Positions 52,901 to 58,900 of a DNA stretch of 64,000 bases are shown one piece after another. The DNA is from Paguma larvata (taxonomy: Eukaryota > Chordata > Mammalia > Carnivora > Viverridae), in assembly GCA_030068075.1 (NCBI GenBank), contig CM057833.1, forward strand, positions 42,923,587 to 42,987,586, in the 5' to 3' direction. Under the pieces are notes generated by a model. The model worked only from the letters and a program-made list of their open reading frames with translations, ran no database searches and had not been told where the DNA came from. Numbering within the stretch: position 1 is the first letter of the stretch; the number at the start of each line of letters is the position of its first letter. The position numbers were made by a program, and so were the translations under genes.

Positions 52901-55900
52901 GTGCTATTAAATGCATTTAACAGACTTCTAAATTGTTTCAGGCTAAGGGCAAGAACCAGAATTTGGCATTCAGGCGGGAAATCTTTAGGAAATATCGAGG
53001 TGCTGTAATAAGTGAACTGTTGAGTGGACTACCTTAATTATGCCTCAGTAACGAATAAATCGCAGACGGCACTGCAGACCGCTGCAGAGAGGAGGGAGTA
53101 ACTCCGCACCCCCCGCCACCAAAGGTAGAAGTATGGCCACTGAGAAGTTCTTTCAAAACCAGTGAAATAGGAAACTACAACGTCCTGGTTCAAATGCAAC
53201 TCTGAAATTACACACTCCTACGGATGGTGTTTAGAGTTTATAATAAGAATAGTTAAACTACCCTGTGGCTGTGCTCTGTCGTCAGTCAAATAAGAAACGA
53301 AATGATTCAGAATAAAAAGCTCTTAGTAAAACAAGAGAAAAATAACGCAGTTATTTAAAGATGCTGCAGTTTGGAAATCCCAATCCAACAGTTCAAAACT
53401 GCATTTCTATTCGGGTTTGTCAGGTAAATGAATCCTTAAGGACCAAGGTCATATAGATGGATCACATCTTACAAACATGTAACTAAGGACTCTTAATATG
53501 CATTTTTTTAAAATTTATTTATTTTGAGAGAGAGAGAGAGAGTGAGCGAGCAGGGGAGTGGCAGAGAGAGAAGAGAGAATCCCAAGCAGGCTCCGCCCTA
53601 CCAGCATGGAGCCTGACGTGGGGCTTGAACCCACACACCGTGAGATCATGACCTGAGCCAAAACCAAGAGTGGGACACTTAACTGACTGAGCCACTCAGG
53701 TGCTTCATATGCATTCTTAATGAAAGTTATTTAAGATACACTTCCAACAACGTGGGAACGCAAAGGTCATATTAGTGTTCTGATCATGAGTTGAACCTAT
53801 AATCACTTTCTGCCCTTTTAACTGTTTTTGTTGTTGTTGTTGTTGTTAAGATTTTATTTTTAAGTAATCTCTATACTCAACGTGGGGCTTGAACTCACGA
53901 TCACGAGATCAAGAGTTGCACACTCTACTGAATGAGCTAGCCGGGCGCTCTGCTTTCTGGCATTTAAAAAAAAAGGTCCGAGAGGGCTGAGTTTTATTGG
54001 AGCCCCTCTCATTATCATGTCACTACACAGTACCCAACTCGTTCAAAACAAGATGAAGAATGTGAGCAAGGATATTGCTTTAATTCCTATTCTAAAGAAA
54101 GGCTTTAAAGAGAAAAAGAACTGTAAATAAAAATGGATAACATAAATACATACAGTCATTCCGAGTAGGGAGAGACGGTATGTGCACTCATCCCTTTGAG
54201 GGCCGCGGAGCAGGCCTCGCTTGGGCATGACTGTTTGGGGGCTGCTTTCTGAGAATAAAAGGCTCAGGGAACCTCACAGGAGCATTTGAGTTATGTATGC
54301 TTCAGTCTAATGTTTCTGAATACTCACCTATGTTCCTCACTGTATCAAAGAACTATAGCAAATACTGAACTCGGGTTACACTGAGAATACTCACTTGAAA
54401 ACGCTAAACACGGCAATCTGATAAAAGACTTCAGTTCAAAGTCTGAATGCAAATACTTGGGGATAAAGTTCTTACAGAAATTTACTTTGAAAAATAATTT
54501 TAAGGAAACAGTATTTTAACTATGATGTCATCATGCACAATTTTAATTAATCATTATCTTCCATCTCATTCTGTTTATGCTGCTAATGTCCTGGATTCGG
54601 GCACAAGGAGACAAGTTATATCTAAGTAAGTACATATTTCAAACTTGAAAAATCACTCTTCGTACCATGAGTGTATCTTTAGTCTGTTGTAAAGAGTAGC
54701 CTACTATTGTCTACACAGAGTCAAAGCAAAAGAATTCAAATTTTAAAAAGAGTAACAAAACAACAGAAGCTGTCTACTAGGCACAGGGTAGGGGCAGAAA
54801 TCTACTTGGTGCTGGTGACAATGACCTATAGATCTTCAGGAAAAAATACAGATTTGGGACGTATGGTGGGGAGACACAATTTCTCAGCATATGACTATCT
54901 GCAAAAATTAGGATATAAAATGAGGAAATCAGCAATTGAGATACCTCCAAAAAAAGAAGCCAGTTCTTTTTCCACACGGATACATGCGTACATACGCACC
55001 GCGTGAGTGCGCGCTGTAATTTCTGCACACTTACCTGTATGGAGACTGAACGGATGTGGCTACGGTCGGCATGGCAGTTGCTGTAAGCATTTTTGTCGCT
55101 CTGGTCACTGCATGAGTTAGAGTGGGGCCACCAAGTGCTGAGCTGGCCGCCTGTGAAACATGAAACCATCAGTGGATAGTGGGGTTTCTCGAATCTCGGC
55201 CCTCCTGCTATCTTGGGCTGGATGGATACTCTTCCCGGACTTTGCGGGATGCTCAGCCGCACCTCTGCTCTCCAGTCACTACCCACATCCCGCTACCGAA
55301 AAGGGCCCCCGACGTGGCCAAACGCTCTCTGCGAGCAAAATAACCCCTGGCTGAGAACGCCTGTTCTACAAATGTTAGCACTTAAACGGTACCTCATTTC
55401 GTTAAGGTACCTGAATACTTTAAATGGTTTTTTATGGTGACAGATTTGGGTGAAGTCACAACTATGGAAATCCTGTACAGATTCAAGCACATACTCGTCA
55501 TCAGAAGGTTTAACTTCTTGACATTTGGGGGCAGTAGCATTGTGTTTCTGGAATACTCTTCATTAGGTATAAAACTGAAACACAACCCAAGAACAGAAAT
55601 GACTGTTTAATCCCTTAAGCCCCATGCTGGAGATAACGCACTGGAAATATATGTGAGATGGTATCACACGGCAGGCTTCTAATAGACAGACAACCGCTAC
55701 CACCTACTACTGAGTGTCCTGCTATGGCCTCTAATAGCATTTAAGATCTAATAATCCCAGCTGAAACACGGGCAAGGATGGGAAAAACAAGTTTCTGCAT
55801 AAAATTCCTGGGCAAAAAAGAAAAAGGGGAGAAGAATCTACTAGAAATGTGGAATGTAGAGTAGGCCTGTTTCCTGAACACAGTTCCCATCCCCCAAAAG

Positions 55901-58900
55901 GGGGGTGGGCGGAGTGGGGAGGAGAGGAGGTGGAAGAGAAGCAAAGCTTCCCTATGCAGGACACTTCTGCACTGGGGGAATCCCGGCAAATCCCTGTGTG
56001 ACGAGACAACACTGTTGGCAAACTCTTGGATAGAATCCGGCCACAAATATCAACATGACACATGATCTCGAATATAAAATTACAAAAAGATAAACATCAA
56101 AGCATTTATTTCAAAAACAGGTTAAGTGAAATTTGCCACTCACTTCTAATCTTGTGTAGCAATCAGCAATAAATTTCTTATGTAACGATACAGAATCCTA
56201 AAAGTAGAGGTATATGGAAATTAACATTAGTCCGACATTAAATTGCAATCATTAAGGACAAAACATCAAAATAAAAAAGCCAATTTTCAGGCATGCCAAA
56301 GGTCAGAACTTATCAATAAAAAATAGGTAATTTTCTGTTTTGTGCATGAGTACCTTCTTTCCTCTGATACCCACCTTCTTCAATCTAGGGTTTAGATTAA
56401 TGTAACTATAGTTTATAATTAACTGAATAGCTTCATTAGCAATTTCTTCATCGGGTGATTCCATGGCAATTTTCCAAATGAAATCCATTCCTATCAATTC
56501 CAGCTTTTCTACGTACTGTTCAAAAGAAAAACATGATGTAGGACACCAACGTCACAAAATTACAATTATTTTCTGTTCTATCATTAAGTCTACACCTTTT
56601 GGTTTAATATGAATTAAGGCTGTGAAAAAGCAAGCTACCCACGAGAGCACTACTGTACTGATCTGAAACTTCAAAACAAAAACAACCGACCACAGCAACC
56701 CCGGGCTATGTCCGTGGCAACTTTTCTCCAGACATTCCTAAGCCCGAGCCTGAAATCTACCCGGGCAGGCTACGGAAGTGGAAATGGCACAGGTGTGAGG
56801 TAGTACCACCTTCGGCAGCTTTTCTTCAAAGGAAACAGTCAGACTAGAAGTGGTTAATAATCCCTGAGGCTCGACTGGGTCTTCCCAAAGCTCAGGTTCA
56901 AACGGCAGGATCTAGTGCTTACACTTACAAGATCCTGTAAAAATTCTTACCATCCACGAAGCCAGGTCCTGACCAAAAGCGTCATGTCTTAACAAAGACC
57001 GTTATTTATTACCTTCCTTTTTTAAGGTGCACATGTGGCTATAAACACAAGCTGTGGACATTCGACGGATCCTCACATCATCCTGCTTCGCTGTCTGCTC
57101 CTAAAATGTTCTCCCCAAATCCCTGCCTCTGTGATGAACTGAAGATTCATCTTCAGAATGAAAGATGTTATGTTTTAGGAACACAGCCATTCCTAGAGCT
57201 GAGGACCTGGAAGCTCCGGTAAACGGTCCTGTCCTGCATTCACCTAGCCACAAGAGGCCGCTGGCTGCCCCGGGTCAGCAAGGAGCACAGAGGGAGGAGA
57301 AGCCAGCTTGGTTCTCTCGGGCAGTTAGCAGCCGTCACCGGGCCAGAAAGGGAGCCCCCGTCACGCTCTAAGAGCAGCTCTGTCATCAGTGTAGAGGACG
57401 CAGTCGAGGATATGTCCATTCTTTACAAAAGCTCACGTTTTCTCTCAATTAGAACACCTTTTTTACCATGTTTTACAGACTACCCAAATGATCTCGATTT
57501 CCGAAGAAGGTACTTACCAACTGAGCTCCTTGTCGTTTCAGTCGATGATCACAAAGATTCACATTTTCGAAAAAAGTCTTAAATAAGTTAAACCCTGAAA
57601 CGACAGAAGGCCAGATAAATTCATGCACTCTAAGTAACACAGATAACCGGGAAAAGACTCAAAGTATATCAAGAGCCAAAGCCGTAAAACTCTTGGGACA
57701 AAACAGACATAAATCTACAAGACCTTGGAATAGGCAATGGTTTGTTAGCTGTGGTACCAAAAGCATGAGCGGCGAAAAAAAAAAATAGGTAAGTTGGACC
57801 TCATCAAAATTAGGAGTTCTTGTGCTTCAAAGGACTCTAGGAGGGTGAAAAGACCACCCACTGAATGGACAAGATATATGCAAAGTGTCTATCTGATGAG
57901 GAGCTACGAAGCAGAATATATAAAGAACTCTCACAGCTCAACAATAAAAAGACCGATAACCCAATTCATGATGGGCAAAAGATCCGAATAGACCTTTCTC
58001 CAAAGAATATATACAGTCAATAAACACATGAACAGATGCTCACTATCATTAGTCATCAGGGAAATGCAGACCAAAACCACAAGAAAACACTTCTCACAGA
58101 CCAGGACAGCTGGAATAAAGACCACAGGCAGTAACAAGGACTGGCGAAGATGTGAAGAAACTGAAACCCTCAGATGCTGCTAGCAGGCTTATAAAATAGT
58201 GCAGCCACTTTGCAAAAACAGTTTGACAGTTCTTCAAAATGTTCGTTATATGATTCAATTCCACTCCTAGGTATAGTCCCAAGAGAAATGAAAACTAACG
58301 TCCACTAAAAGCTTGCACATGAATGCTTACGGCGGCGTTATTGGTAATAGCCAAAACGTGGTAACAATTCAGTGTCCATCACTGATGAGTGGATACATAA
58401 AATGTCATGTATTCATACAACGAAATACTCAGCCATAAATCAGAATGAAGAACTGATACGTGCTACCATGTGACAATCTGAATAAGGCCATACAATTTAT
58501 AACTAATCATAAGATGCTATTCCTAAAAAAAGAAATTAATCTGTATACATAAACACAGGTATATATAGGTATGTCTTTATATGCATAAAGGAAAGTCCAG
58601 AAGGATATTCCAGACTGTTTAGTTGCTTCTGAGAAGGGGGCTTAGAGGGAAAGGAAAGAATTAAATTGCTTAAAGAACTGAGGAAAAAAAAGACTTGAAG
58701 GTTTTTTCCTACCATTCATTGTGATTTCGTAAGACTCCAACTTAAGAATTTTCTCCTTGAAAAGCTGCTGTTGGACGTCACTCTCGAGATCATGCTGGCC
58801 TTTCGTAAACCATTCAAAACACATCTGTGGGTGAGACAAACATTACCTGCAACTAAAATTCACTTCAGGCGAATACATATTCCAAAGTAGGAGACAGAAG

